NCBI GenBank assembly: GCA_016297775.1
Contig: JAEDGA010000046.1
Location: 1-9,907, forward strand
Direction of reading: 5' to 3'
Length of the DNA: 9,907 nt
Source: Candidatus Methanomethylophilaceae archaeon
GTDB taxonomy: Archaea > Thermoplasmatota > Thermoplasmata > Methanomassiliicoccales > Methanomethylophilaceae
The translations under genes were made by a program, and so were the position numbers. Positions 1-5,645 of the stretch are shown piece after piece. The notes beneath the pieces were generated by a model. The model was given only the letters and a program-made list of their open reading frames with translations, did not search any database and had not been told where the DNA came from. Numbering within the stretch: the first letter of the stretch is position 1; every line of letters starts with the position of its first letter.

Positions 1-66
1 AGTAACCTGAACTCCCGTGTTTCATTTAACTAGGTTCATCAGTGTTGATCGTGTCTGTAGCGATCG

Positions 67-294
67 TCAATCGCCCTCGGCGGTGACGACCTCCGGCTCA
101 TCGCCCGCAGGTTCGGTATCGTCGAACGTCACTGGGATGCCGAACGCCTTCACCACCTGTTTCTGCAGCTTGGTCCTCGGCGTATACAACGGCGACTTCC
201 TACCGTCGAGGTCTATACGCCTCAACAACCTCATCTCCCTGATGACCTTGGGCACTGTCCTGTGCCTCAGTTCATCATGATCCGAGATGGTCAC
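67..294 (-). CDS. small basic protein with acidic C-terminal tail, unknown function
   Basis: This 75-residue protein has no family I recognise. Residues 1-52 are rich in Arg and Lys and look helical. The last 17 residues are acidic (Asp/Glu with Pro, Ala and Gly). This basic-body, acidic-tail layout is compatible with nucleic-acid or protein binding, but that is only an inference. The start is GTG: a GGAGG site sits six bases upstream (301-305) and no ATG is better placed. It lies 28 bases after the stop of the zinc-binding gene in the same direction, so it is probably the third gene of the operon beginning at 1465. Codon use (AGG arginine, GC-rich third positions) matches its neighbours, which supports a real gene. 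No membrane segment or cysteine is present. The 66 bases downstream to the window edge hold no gene. Confidence 0.7.
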   Translation of the reverse strand: MTISDHDELRHRTVPKVIREMRLLRRIDLDGRKSPLYTPRTKLQKQVVKAFGIPVTFDDTEPAGDEPEVVTAEGD

Positions 295-322
295 CTGATG
301 CCTCCAAAATATCCAATCGTTC

Positions 323-844
323 CTAGATTTCTCCCTTCGTCAGCGAATCCCCTTTCCTGAAATGAGTCATATGGGGGTGGTCGCCCATGGCTACCCCTCC
401 GCATGTACATCTGACCATGTTGGGGACCCTATCGCATCTGTACATGCTCTTTCCGCATATGGGGCAGGAACGGCGTTCATTGTTCCATACCATTTCGGGT
501 TCGGAATCCGTATTCGACCCTTCCTTTATGTTGTAGATGTACATCACGTGCTTGGTACGGTAACATCCGCATGCACATTTGAACAATACCGGCTCGAATT
601 CCACTAGATTCCCGGGATGTCTTTTCAAGTTATCCTTCGTACGCGTCCCGAATTGTCCGAGAAGTACCTCGTCTTTGATATCCACCCGGATTCTATCGCG
701 AGGATGGAAAAATCCATCCCCAAATATGTCGTGAGCTTTGTACGGATCGATAAATGAGGTGCCCCAATGATTGCGGATATCGAGTTTGGTCTTCTTTCCG
801 CATCTGTTGCATGTGTAGATATCCTCGTGATAGACCAACAGCAT
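323..844 (-). CDS. cysteine-rich zinc-binding protein (two interleaved zinc ribbons likely), unknown function
   Basis: The product has 173 residues and four cysteine knuckles: C12-x2-C15, C90-x-C92 (with C94), C127-x2-C130 and C146-x-C148. Each resembles a zinc-ribbon knuckle (CNRCG, CACGC, CPICG, CTCGG). The pattern implies two zinc sites, one linking the N-terminal and middle knuckles and one in the C-terminal third. No catalytic motif or membrane segment is seen, so a structural or nucleic-acid-binding role is the most that can be proposed. The ATG follows GGTGA at a four-base distance, and that site overlaps the stop codon of the upstream gene, nine bases away. The two genes are therefore almost certainly translationally linked. 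I do not recognise a named family. Its transcription probably depends on the promoter before position 1465. Confidence 0.82.
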   Translation of the reverse strand: MLLVYHEDIYTCNRCGKKTKLDIRNHWGTSFIDPYKAHDIFGDGFFHPRDRIRVDIKDEVLLGQFGTRTKDNLKRHPGNLVEFEPVLFKCACGCYRTKHVMYIYNIKEGSNTDSEPEMVWNNERRSCPICGKSMYRCDRVPNMVRCTCGGVAMGDHPHMTHFRKGDSLTKGEI

Positions 845-853
845 GTCGTCACC

Positions 854-1465
854 TCAATAGTCGCTTCCGTATCCGATCGATTCTCTCTTCTTTTCGTTCA
901 TCGTCTTCATCAGGGACCACAGGATGTACATGGTACCCATCGGGTCATCAGTGCAGAGGCACAGGTATGCACTGTCGAACGCTACCGCGCGTGTTATGTG
1001 GTGTTCCTCATCATAATCCTCGTTCTTCGATGCAATACCTCTATGTCTCTCGATATCGTTTGCGAAACGTACGACGGCCTGTCTGCAATATCTTCTTTCA
1101 AGATCGTTCGGGAAGGTGACGTCATCCGATTTCAGATGGGACCTCTCCAATCCCGTGTCATACGATCTCCGCATCGCCTTCCTTACTATGCATTTCATCC
1201 TCTTCATCAGGAAATCCAGATACTCCCCCGTCCTGTCGGAGACCAGAACGTTCCTGATGGCGGCCATGTACAGTTCCCTGGGGACGCCGTATTTCTTCAC
1301 GCCGGGTCTGACATGGCTTTTGGCAACGTTCAGCCACCAATCGAAATCGTAGAACGTCTCCTGGTACAGAGGTTCCATTATCCAGTCGAACGACATGAAA
1401 CATATGCCGTCGACATCCGGGAAGGAGTCCTCTCTCAGGACCCATTCTTTCGTGTTCTCATCCAT
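854..1465 (-). CDS. hypothetical protein, first gene of a three-gene operon
   Basis: This 203-residue protein belongs to no family I recognise. The N-terminal 60 residues are rich in aromatic residues (several Trp, Phe and Tyr, including a FDWW motif near residues 41-44). The middle, about 62-105, is basic and probably helical (for example LMKRMKCIVRKAMRR). The C-terminal part contains a short hydrophobic stretch with a CLC motif (169-171). There is no signal peptide or clear membrane segment. No Shine-Dalgarno site precedes the ATG. Instead a TATA-like box ends 23 bases upstream, so the message is probably leaderless. The promoter is shared in sequence and spacing with that of the Sel1-repeat gene at 2553, so the two are likely co-regulated. 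The next two genes follow at 9 and 28 bases. Confidence 0.8.
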   Translation of the reverse strand: MDENTKEWVLREDSFPDVDGICFMSFDWIMEPLYQETFYDFDWWLNVAKSHVRPGVKKYGVPRELYMAAIRNVLVSDRTGEYLDFLMKRMKCIVRKAMRRSYDTGLERSHLKSDDVTFPNDLERRYCRQAVVRFANDIERHRGIASKNEDYDEEHHITRAVAFDSAYLCLCTDDPMGTMYILWSLMKTMNEKKRESIGYGSDY

Positions 1466-1472
1466 GATGATG

Positions 1473-1493
1473 ATATCCCGATGGTAGGGATAT
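1473..1493. promoter_or_regulatory. inverted repeat between TATA box and start codon
   Basis: ATATCCC, seven bases, then GGGATAT forms a perfect 7-bp inverted repeat. It overlaps the TATA-like box of the gene starting at 1465 and covers the expected transcription start. A protein bound here would block the archaeal preinitiation complex, so an operator is possible. The repeat is not present at the sister promoter before 2553, so it would be specific to this operon. Confidence 0.3.
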
Positions 1494-1517
1494 TAACAAT
1501 CGGATGTTACGATTGTT
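1487..1517 (-). promoter_or_regulatory. leaderless promoter with shared regulon motif
   Basis: Read on the minus strand, this holds GTAACAT, two bases, GATTGT, two bases and ATATC, followed by 23 bases to the ATG at 1465. The same boxes with the same 23-base spacing occur upstream of the plus-strand gene at 2553. An 8-bp perfect inverted repeat (AACAATCG at 1495-1502, CGATTGTT at 1510-1517, seven bases apart) surrounds the GTAACAT core and looks like an operator. The distal half overlaps the last codons and stop of the CARF-like gene, so regulatory DNA and coding sequence are shared here. The TATA part is TTAATATC, a moderate match to archaeal boxes. Confidence 0.6.
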
Positions 1518-2451
1518 CATCCTCGATATCGATGAGGAACGCCAACATATCGTTGCCGTGTGTGCATCTGATGTCCGGTTCGGGCATGGAATCACAGCAA
1601 TACATGATATGTTCCTTCTCTTCGCGCAATCTCCTGAATGTTTCGATATCGTCCTCATCACAGAACACGTTCAGGATGGCCCGTCCGGATTCGGTGATCA
1701 CCCATCTGTTCTTCGTCCTTCCGTTGGCGATCCATCCTCTCTGTACTAGGGGTTCCAACACCGTCCTTCTGAACTGCATGACGGATGCGTTCTTCCCCTT
1801 GTCGTTACCGTCCCTGGAGTTGTATCTCCATATACCGAGGTTCTCCATCAATGCTATCATGGATGCCATCGTATAGGGGCTACCTTCTACGGAAGCGAAG
1901 AATGCCAATTGTCTCACCATATCCTCCTGCGGAGGATCGATGGAGAAGGTCTCCACCATCTTTGGACCGTATACCGATCTGGAGTCCCCGAACGGTGCAC
2001 CCTCTCCGATCAGTCTCCTGTGATCCTCGACGGAGAAGTTGTATTCCTTGGTCCTGACGGTGAAAGGTATCACTCCGGGATTCATCATGCAGGCGGTCAT
2101 GGCCGCGGCGGCATATTCCTGGGATCCGGAGGAGATGTTGACGTAGATGTCCACGAATCTTCCGAACTCCTCCCTCTCCTGTTTGATTATGTTGTTGACC
2201 TCCTTCAGCATGACGTTGTATGAGAACACCGAGGAAGCATGTGTGATGAATTCCGTATCCTTATCCGAATCCACCCTTCTTTCTATATCATCTATGAGTT
2301 CACGGCCCAGGCTGGCCCTGTTCCCGTCGTCCTCGGTGTATATTATGTGGGCCCTGTCCGCTTCGTAGAATATTATCGGATCCGATACCTTCACGGTATC
2401 GAACGTGGTGCATGATATTACTGTGGTGATCTTCTTACCGGAGTCCGACAT
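1507..2451 (-). CDS. CARF-like ligand-sensing domain plus winged-helix transcriptional regulator
   Basis: This protein has 314 residues. The N-terminal half (about 7-140) looks like a Rossmann-type CARF domain: an early beta strand (ITTVISCTTF), a DRAHIIYTED strand-turn, and the diagnostic strand plus glycine/serine loop IYVNISSGSQEY (about 103-114), followed by an Ala-rich helix. The C-terminal part (about 177-265) looks like a winged helix with a wing-like GWIANGRTKNRWVIT segment. This layout matches Csa3-type regulators and the archaeal HFX_2341/DUF6293 family. CARF domains in that superfamily bind cyclic oligoadenylates, but the ligand here is unknown. An upstream in-frame ATG at 2550 is rejected because it would place the start beyond this gene's TATA-like box (about 2476-2484) and inside the divergent promoter. 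The ATG at 2451 lies 24 bases from that box. It is probably autoregulated and may control both neighbouring promoters. Confidence 0.72.
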   Translation of the reverse strand: MSDSGKKITTVISCTTFDTVKVSDPIIFYEADRAHIIYTEDDGNRASLGRELIDDIERRVDSDKDTEFITHASSVFSYNVMLKEVNNIIKQEREEFGRFVDIYVNISSGSQEYAAAAMTACMMNPGVIPFTVRTKEYNFSVEDHRRLIGEGAPFGDSRSVYGPKMVETFSIDPPQEDMVRQLAFFASVEGSPYTMASMIALMENLGIWRYNSRDGNDKGKNASVMQFRRTVLEPLVQRGWIANGRTKNRWVITESGRAILNVFCDEDDIETFRRLREEKEHIMYCCDSMPEPDIRCTHGNDMLAFLIDIEDEQS

Positions 2452-2467
2452 GATGATGTCCTCTATG

Positions 2468-2496
2468 TTGCCGGCGATAATATTAGTTTGCCGGCG
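2468..2496 (-). promoter_or_regulatory. promoter of CARF-like regulator with flanking direct repeats
   Basis: The minus-strand TATA-like box AATATTATC (2476-2484) ends 24 bases before the ATG at 2451. It is bracketed by two identical copies of TTGCCGGCG, at 2468-2476 and 2488-2496, exactly 20 bases apart (two helical turns). Each copy contains the palindrome GCCGGC. This placement suits a dimeric or tetrameric repressor that blocks TBP/TFB, and autoregulation by the encoded winged-helix protein is a natural guess. Confidence 0.5.
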
Positions 2497-2498
2497 GA

Positions 2499-2529
2499 GT
2501 AACATCGGTAACATGTGATTGTATATATC
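2499..2529 (+). promoter_or_regulatory. leaderless promoter of Sel1-repeat gene with shared regulon motif
   Basis: The stretch holds two copies of GTAACAT (2499-2505 and 2508-2514), then GATTGT, then the TATA-like TATATATC ending at 2529. Exactly 23 bases separate it from the ATG at 2553. Aligned over 24 bases with the promoter of the gene at 1465, 19 positions agree. The absence of a Shine-Dalgarno site before 2553 supports a leaderless message. Confidence 0.6.
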
Positions 2530-2552
2530 GCGACCAACACGATGATGCATAC

Positions 2553-3623
2553 ATGAGTATGAAGGACAAGGGACCGGGGTCTCGTAAGGCCCTTATCAAT
2601 GAAGAGGCCAATCGTATAAGGGAGCAACATCCTGGCGCCGGCGATGTCATGGACAGGATATCCGAGTATCTGGAGATGTATGACAGGGATATCGGGTCCC
2701 ACGGGCCGGACGGTTTCTTCATGGTATCCGCGATAACCGCATGCGTATACTGTGCCGGTCTGAACGAACCGGAAAGGATGATGGGTAGGTTCCTGGGGTT
2801 GTTGGACGAGGTGTTCGGTACGATACGCGAGAGCAGATGTATCCTGGTAGGTCGCAAACGCCCCTACGTGCTCGGGGTACCCATGTCCACGGATGAGGCC
2901 GTCGTGGATGATCATCTCGCTTCCGCATTGGTGAGATTGGATGACATGTTGGAGATCTACCCTCCATACGGGACCTTCCGCGAAGGTAGCAGCATAGAGA
3001 TACGTGACGTTACCCTCTCCGGGATCGTGTATTCATGTCTCCGCTCCAACGATCCGGATTCAGCCCTGGCGGAGGTGCACAGGTTCTGCATATCCGTATA
3101 CGATCGGATCAGGGAATATGTGAGATTGAACAGATGTCTCCCCAAGGAGGACAGGTACGAGATCGCTGTTCACGGGAAGGCGGGGCCCATGTATTCCCCT
3201 CCGAATCTGGAATCGCGTATGGATATACTGACGGATCTCGTGTACGAGGGGTACGCTCCTGCCATGTATACGATGGGACAGATGTGCATCCGCGGAGAAT
3301 ACTTCGAACACGACATGAAGAGGGGTGTGCAGTTGATCATCGAATCCGCAGAGAAAGGGTGCCATGAAGCTTACTATCCCGCATCGAAGGAGCTGCGTTC
3401 CGGCAAGTATGTGGAGAAGGATGTGAGACTTGCCGATGAATATGAGACAAAGGCGATAGTGGAGCATGATTTGGAGGCGATCGTCGAACATTATAACAGG
3501 GTGGGTCGTATCTCCAAAGATTCGGTGAGGGAATTGGTGTCCTTCGTAGGGAAGGTGTTGAAGAATCCAAAAGCGGCGGAGACGATTGTGTCCGACCGTT
3601 CCGTAGCGTCCGTACGTCCTTGA
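2553..3623 (+). CDS. Sel1-like repeat protein
   Basis: This 356-residue soluble protein has about two Sel1-like repeats near the C-terminus. Residues 233-269 fit the repeat pattern well (APAMYTMGQMCIRGEY, then a helix ending SAEKG), and 270-304 form a second, weaker one. Sel1 repeats are alpha-alpha solenoid units that act as protein-protein adaptors, often in signalling. The N-terminal 225 residues appear mostly helical and match no family I know. No signal peptide is visible, so it is likely cytoplasmic. The start at 2553 is chosen because the TATA-like box ends 23 bases upstream, as at the sister promoter. A second ATG at 2559 cannot be excluded. The gene is divergent from the CARF-like regulator and shares its control region, so that regulator probably controls it. 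Confidence 0.8.
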   Translation: MSMKDKGPGSRKALINEEANRIREQHPGAGDVMDRISEYLEMYDRDIGSHGPDGFFMVSAITACVYCAGLNEPERMMGRFLGLLDEVFGTIRESRCILVGRKRPYVLGVPMSTDEAVVDDHLASALVRLDDMLEIYPPYGTFREGSSIEIRDVTLSGIVYSCLRSNDPDSALAEVHRFCISVYDRIREYVRLNRCLPKEDRYEIAVHGKAGPMYSPPNLESRMDILTDLVYEGYAPAMYTMGQMCIRGEYFEHDMKRGVQLIIESAEKGCHEAYYPASKELRSGKYVEKDVRLADEYETKAIVEHDLEAIVEHYNRVGRISKDSVRELVSFVGKVLKNPKAAETIVSDRSVASVRP

Positions 3624-3663
3624 TCCGGGTTCGGCGGTTCATTTCAAACAATTTCGTTAAAAG

Positions 3664-3715
3664 TGGCCTCTTGTCTCGTTCGAAATAAGCAAACCAAAAC
3701 GGAGGCAAGAGGTCA
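3664..3715 (+). promoter_or_regulatory. hairpin sequestering the ribosome binding site of the IS110 remnant
   Basis: Bases 3664-3677 pair with 3702-3715 in a 14-bp stem with two G-U pairs and a 24-base loop. The 3' arm contains most of the GGAGG site (3701-3705) and the A of the start codon (3715). In an RNA read in from outside, this would hide the translation start, a known way for insertion elements to limit transposase production. Confidence 0.5.
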
Positions 3716-4050
3716 TGAACTTCATCGGAATGGATTTACATAAGCACGTGTGCATAGCGGTAGCGATCGGAGAGGAGGACAGGGTCGTTGCAGAGTGCGA
3801 CGATCCCCCGACTACCGGGAAGAGGCTCGATGGATCCATAAGCTACTTCGATCCGGATAACCGTCGCATCGTTTTCTAGGATCCTGTCCACGCACACTTC
3901 GTCTCCCATCACCTGTACCTGCGCGGATATGCCGTAGATGTCGCCCATACATGTCTCGGTGCACTAGATGACATCTCCAACCACTTCACATCCTCTTCTG
4001 ATCCGGATGGGGCGCCCCATGATCCATCCGCGGTATGGCGAACGGTATGA
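3715..4050 (+). pseudogene. IS110-family transposase remnant (N-terminal DEDD domain, broken)
   Basis: The first 54 codons encode NFIGMDLHKH followed by a strand such as CIAVAIGEEDRVV. This is the typical start of IS110-family DEDD transposases, where the Asp of GxDxHK is catalytic. An in-frame TAG at 3877 interrupts the gene. Beyond it the same frame still reads HAHFVSHHLYLRGYAVDVAHT, which resembles the next conserved part of the family (xxHFVxxxLxxxGxxVxVAH). This points to one nonsense change in a once-intact gene. The frame ends at 4050 with no sign of the KSDxxDA motif or the C-terminal Transposase_20 domain. IS110 proteins normally have 300-400 residues, so the element is both interrupted and eroded. 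Frame +2 just after (about 4022-4110) may be a frameshifted continuation, but I cannot confirm it. Confidence 0.72.
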
Positions 4051-4546
4051 GGTGTACAGACTCGCTTCGTTCGCATGTGCCCGTTTCCGCTCATGCGACA
4101 TATGGGTCGCATTCACGAAGAGGGTATCAGACAACGTATCCTTGGATCTCGTAAGATCATATTGTGTGGGTCATCGTGGAAGTTGGATCCGTGGGGTCGG
4201 TTTCGTCATTGTATGATGGTATGTTATCTCACATGTATTCGGAATCCGTCTCCTCACCGATATCGATGTGCATCATCCGGGTGGAACATGATCGGACAAT
4301 CCCTTCATTGTTGTGAGAATGTGTTCTTCGTATGGTGTGGGGCAGATAATACGCTCCGATCATCGGGACAATCGCTCGTGGGAGATGTTTTCGGATATGG
4401 TGCACATCATATGATCGGTGGTATCGACAAGGCCTACGCCATGTCACATGATATACCATGTCGGAAAAACGAAGAAACCATCTCATCAATGCGGTGATGT
4501 AAAGGCCATGAAGGTGGTTCGTATAGAACGATATGGAAGTGTTTTG
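4051..4546. other. about 500 bases without a recognisable gene
   Basis: Open frames exist on both strands (for example plus 4075-4497), but their translations are rich in Cys, His, Trp and Met with no family motif. They also lack the codon bias of the clear genes. The stretch is probably eroded DNA of the inserted element or its flank. I see no tRNA, array or repeat in it. Confidence 0.5.
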
Positions 4547-4582
4547 GTATCGCAGGTCGGGAAAAATCCCGATCTGCGATAC
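4547..4582 (-). terminator. strong 16-bp stem-loop downstream of the DUF4352-like gene
   Basis: Bases 4547-4562 pair with 4567-4582 across a four-base loop, with one G-T wobble in an otherwise perfect 16-bp stem. It starts 46 bases after the stop of the minus-strand gene ending at 4629, where a transcript 3' end is expected. There is no oligo-T run after it, which archaeal terminators usually need. It could instead be a 3'-protecting hairpin, a small RNA, or an end structure of the decayed element. Confidence 0.4.
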
Positions 4583-4628
4583 AGGTCATTGTTCTATGAC
4601 CGAAGCGACGATCGATGTCATCGACGAT

Positions 4629-5069
4629 TCATGCCACCTTGATGTACGAAGGTATGTAGTTCACCAACGAGTACCCTGTGGAAGAGGCAGGTATCTGGAA
4701 TACGATGTCCATTTTTACGGAAGCATCCTTCTCAAGGTTCACGGACACATATCTGTACTCGCTTGCAAGCGAGTAGGTATTTATGTCATATGAATAGGTG
4801 ACCCCGTTGCAGTCGATTTTGAACCAAAATGCCGAAGGGGATATGGATTCCGTGCCGAGGTTGGTGATCACGATCCTTGCAGTGACGAACTTGTATCCTG
4901 CATCTGCATGGGACGCATAGTTGTTGCTTGAGATCACATACGAAGATTCCGTCATGCTTTCCACTTCGTATTTCACCTTTTTAGATTCAGCTTCGCTTCC
5001 GGAGAACAATCCCACAGCAAGGATCGCCGCAACTACGATCACACCGATTATGACGAATCCTTTCTTCAT
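4629..5069 (-). CDS. membrane-anchored extracytoplasmic protein, DUF4352-like
   Basis: This 146-residue protein has a Lys-Lys start and a hydrophobic segment at about 5-22 (uncleaved anchor or signal peptide, with no lipobox cysteine), then a short linker rich in charged residues. Residues 56-140 form a beta-sandwich-like domain. The pattern AGYKFVTARIVITNLG, an aromatic strand with FWFKIDCNGVTYSYD, and a final V-F-x-I-P strand resemble DUF4352 / telokin-like extracellular domains, which usually follow a membrane anchor. Their function is poorly known. The start is backed by GGAGG seven bases upstream. It stands alone, with long gene-free stretches on both sides. The expected promoter would be around 5157-5168, giving a leader of some 60 bases. 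Confidence 0.8.
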   Translation of the reverse strand: MKKGFVIIGVIVVAAILAVGLFSGSEAESKKVKYEVESMTESSYVISSNNYASHADAGYKFVTARIVITNLGTESISPSAFWFKIDCNGVTYSYDINTYSLASEYRYVSVNLEKDASVKMDIVFQIPASSTGYSLVNYIPSYIKVA

Positions 5070-5156
5070 TGCATTCCCTCCGTATCCGGTCCCGTTCTTT
5101 CATATGCGGATGCATCCGAAATCCTTGCGGAGATCGGAACATTGATATGATTCTCG

Positions 5157-5186
5157 TTAGTAATTATCACAATCTCACCTTTTTTT
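5157..5186 (-). promoter_or_regulatory. possible promoter of DUF4352-like gene
   Basis: On the minus strand an A-rich tract (5180-5186) is followed by GATTGT (5174-5169) and a TATA-like GATAATTA just after. This leaves about 90 bases to the ATG at 5069. GATTGT also stands two bases before the TATA box in the two regulon promoters, so it may be a general element or a shared control site. The match is weak. Confidence 0.28.
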
Positions 5187-5401
5187 CGAGACTCTCGTCT
5201 GTTCTGTCCATCTCTTTCGATCGAAACACGATCGTACCTTTCCGGCAGGGATCATCCTCTTCCGTTCATGACATGGATGTTCTGAGACATCCTTGGAGAC
5301 ATGTCCGGGCGATTCGTATCACAGATGTGCGAATACCTTCGGAACGCTCCATGGGGATCGGACAATCCTTCCTTGCCTGTATGTCATCGATTCGTGTACA
5401 G

Positions 5402-5432
5402 GGGATATTAACAATCGGATGTTAGGAATGTT
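5402..5432 (-). repeat. second copy of the 1487-1517 promoter motif, orphan
   Basis: 29 of 31 bases agree with 1487-1517 in the same orientation, including 23 consecutive identical bases (5402-5424). The GTAACAT-type core is changed at its first base, and one half of the inverted repeat has two mismatches. At 23 bases downstream on the minus strand there is no start codon. The nearest ATG (5387) opens a frame of only 22 codons. It could drive an untranslated RNA toward 5069 or be a relic of a duplicated locus. Confidence 0.6.
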
Positions 5433-5619
5433 AAAACGAGGGACATGCAGATCGATACATCGATGATACGATATGTCCGCATATTGCGGGTGCGTTATGA
5501 CATGGGATCCAATCCGAATCGCAGTGAGCATTCACGTATCGCGGTCCAAAACAATATCCGCAGTCACGGAAGAAGGAAGATGTACGGTCCAGTTGTAAAA
5601 TCAGTGGTTAATCGGTTTG

Positions 5620-5638
5620 AAGGGGGAATATCCCCCTT
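5620..5638 (-). terminator. stem-loop just after the SPFH operon
   Basis: AAGGGGGA, three bases, then TCCCCCTT gives an 8-bp stem, starting seven bases after the stop of the minus-strand SPFH gene. The T-run that would make it a typical terminator lies on the plus-strand side (5637-5641). For the operon it is a stable 3' hairpin without a following U-tract, and termination is plausible but unproven. Confidence 0.45.
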
Positions 5639-5645
5639 TTTGTTC

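Larger units (their letters stand above)
5070..5645. other. 575-base gene-free stretch
   Basis: No open frame here has the codon character of the neighbouring genes. The stretch holds the possible promoter of the gene at 5069, the orphan promoter-motif copy at 5402-5432, and the stem-loop at 5620-5638. Otherwise I see nothing. Confidence 0.5.

Noticed and set aside
44..66. Hairpin GATCG / CGATC after the stop at 67
   Set aside because: Only five pairs with a nine-base loop and no T-run, so too weak to call a terminator.
2452..2550. N-terminal extension of the CARF-like protein to an ATG at 2550
   Set aside because: It would put the start upstream of its own TATA-like box and inside the divergent promoter. 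The extension also lacks resemblance to the domain.
3678..3701. IS110 bridge-RNA loop upstream of the transposase remnant
   Set aside because: Some IS110 elements encode a guide RNA beside the transposase, but only 91 bases lie between the preceding gene and the ATG, and the single hairpin is better explained by hiding the ribosome site.
4290..5368. 13-base repeat (starting at 4290 and 5356)
   Set aside because: A match this short is expected about once by chance in a window of this size.
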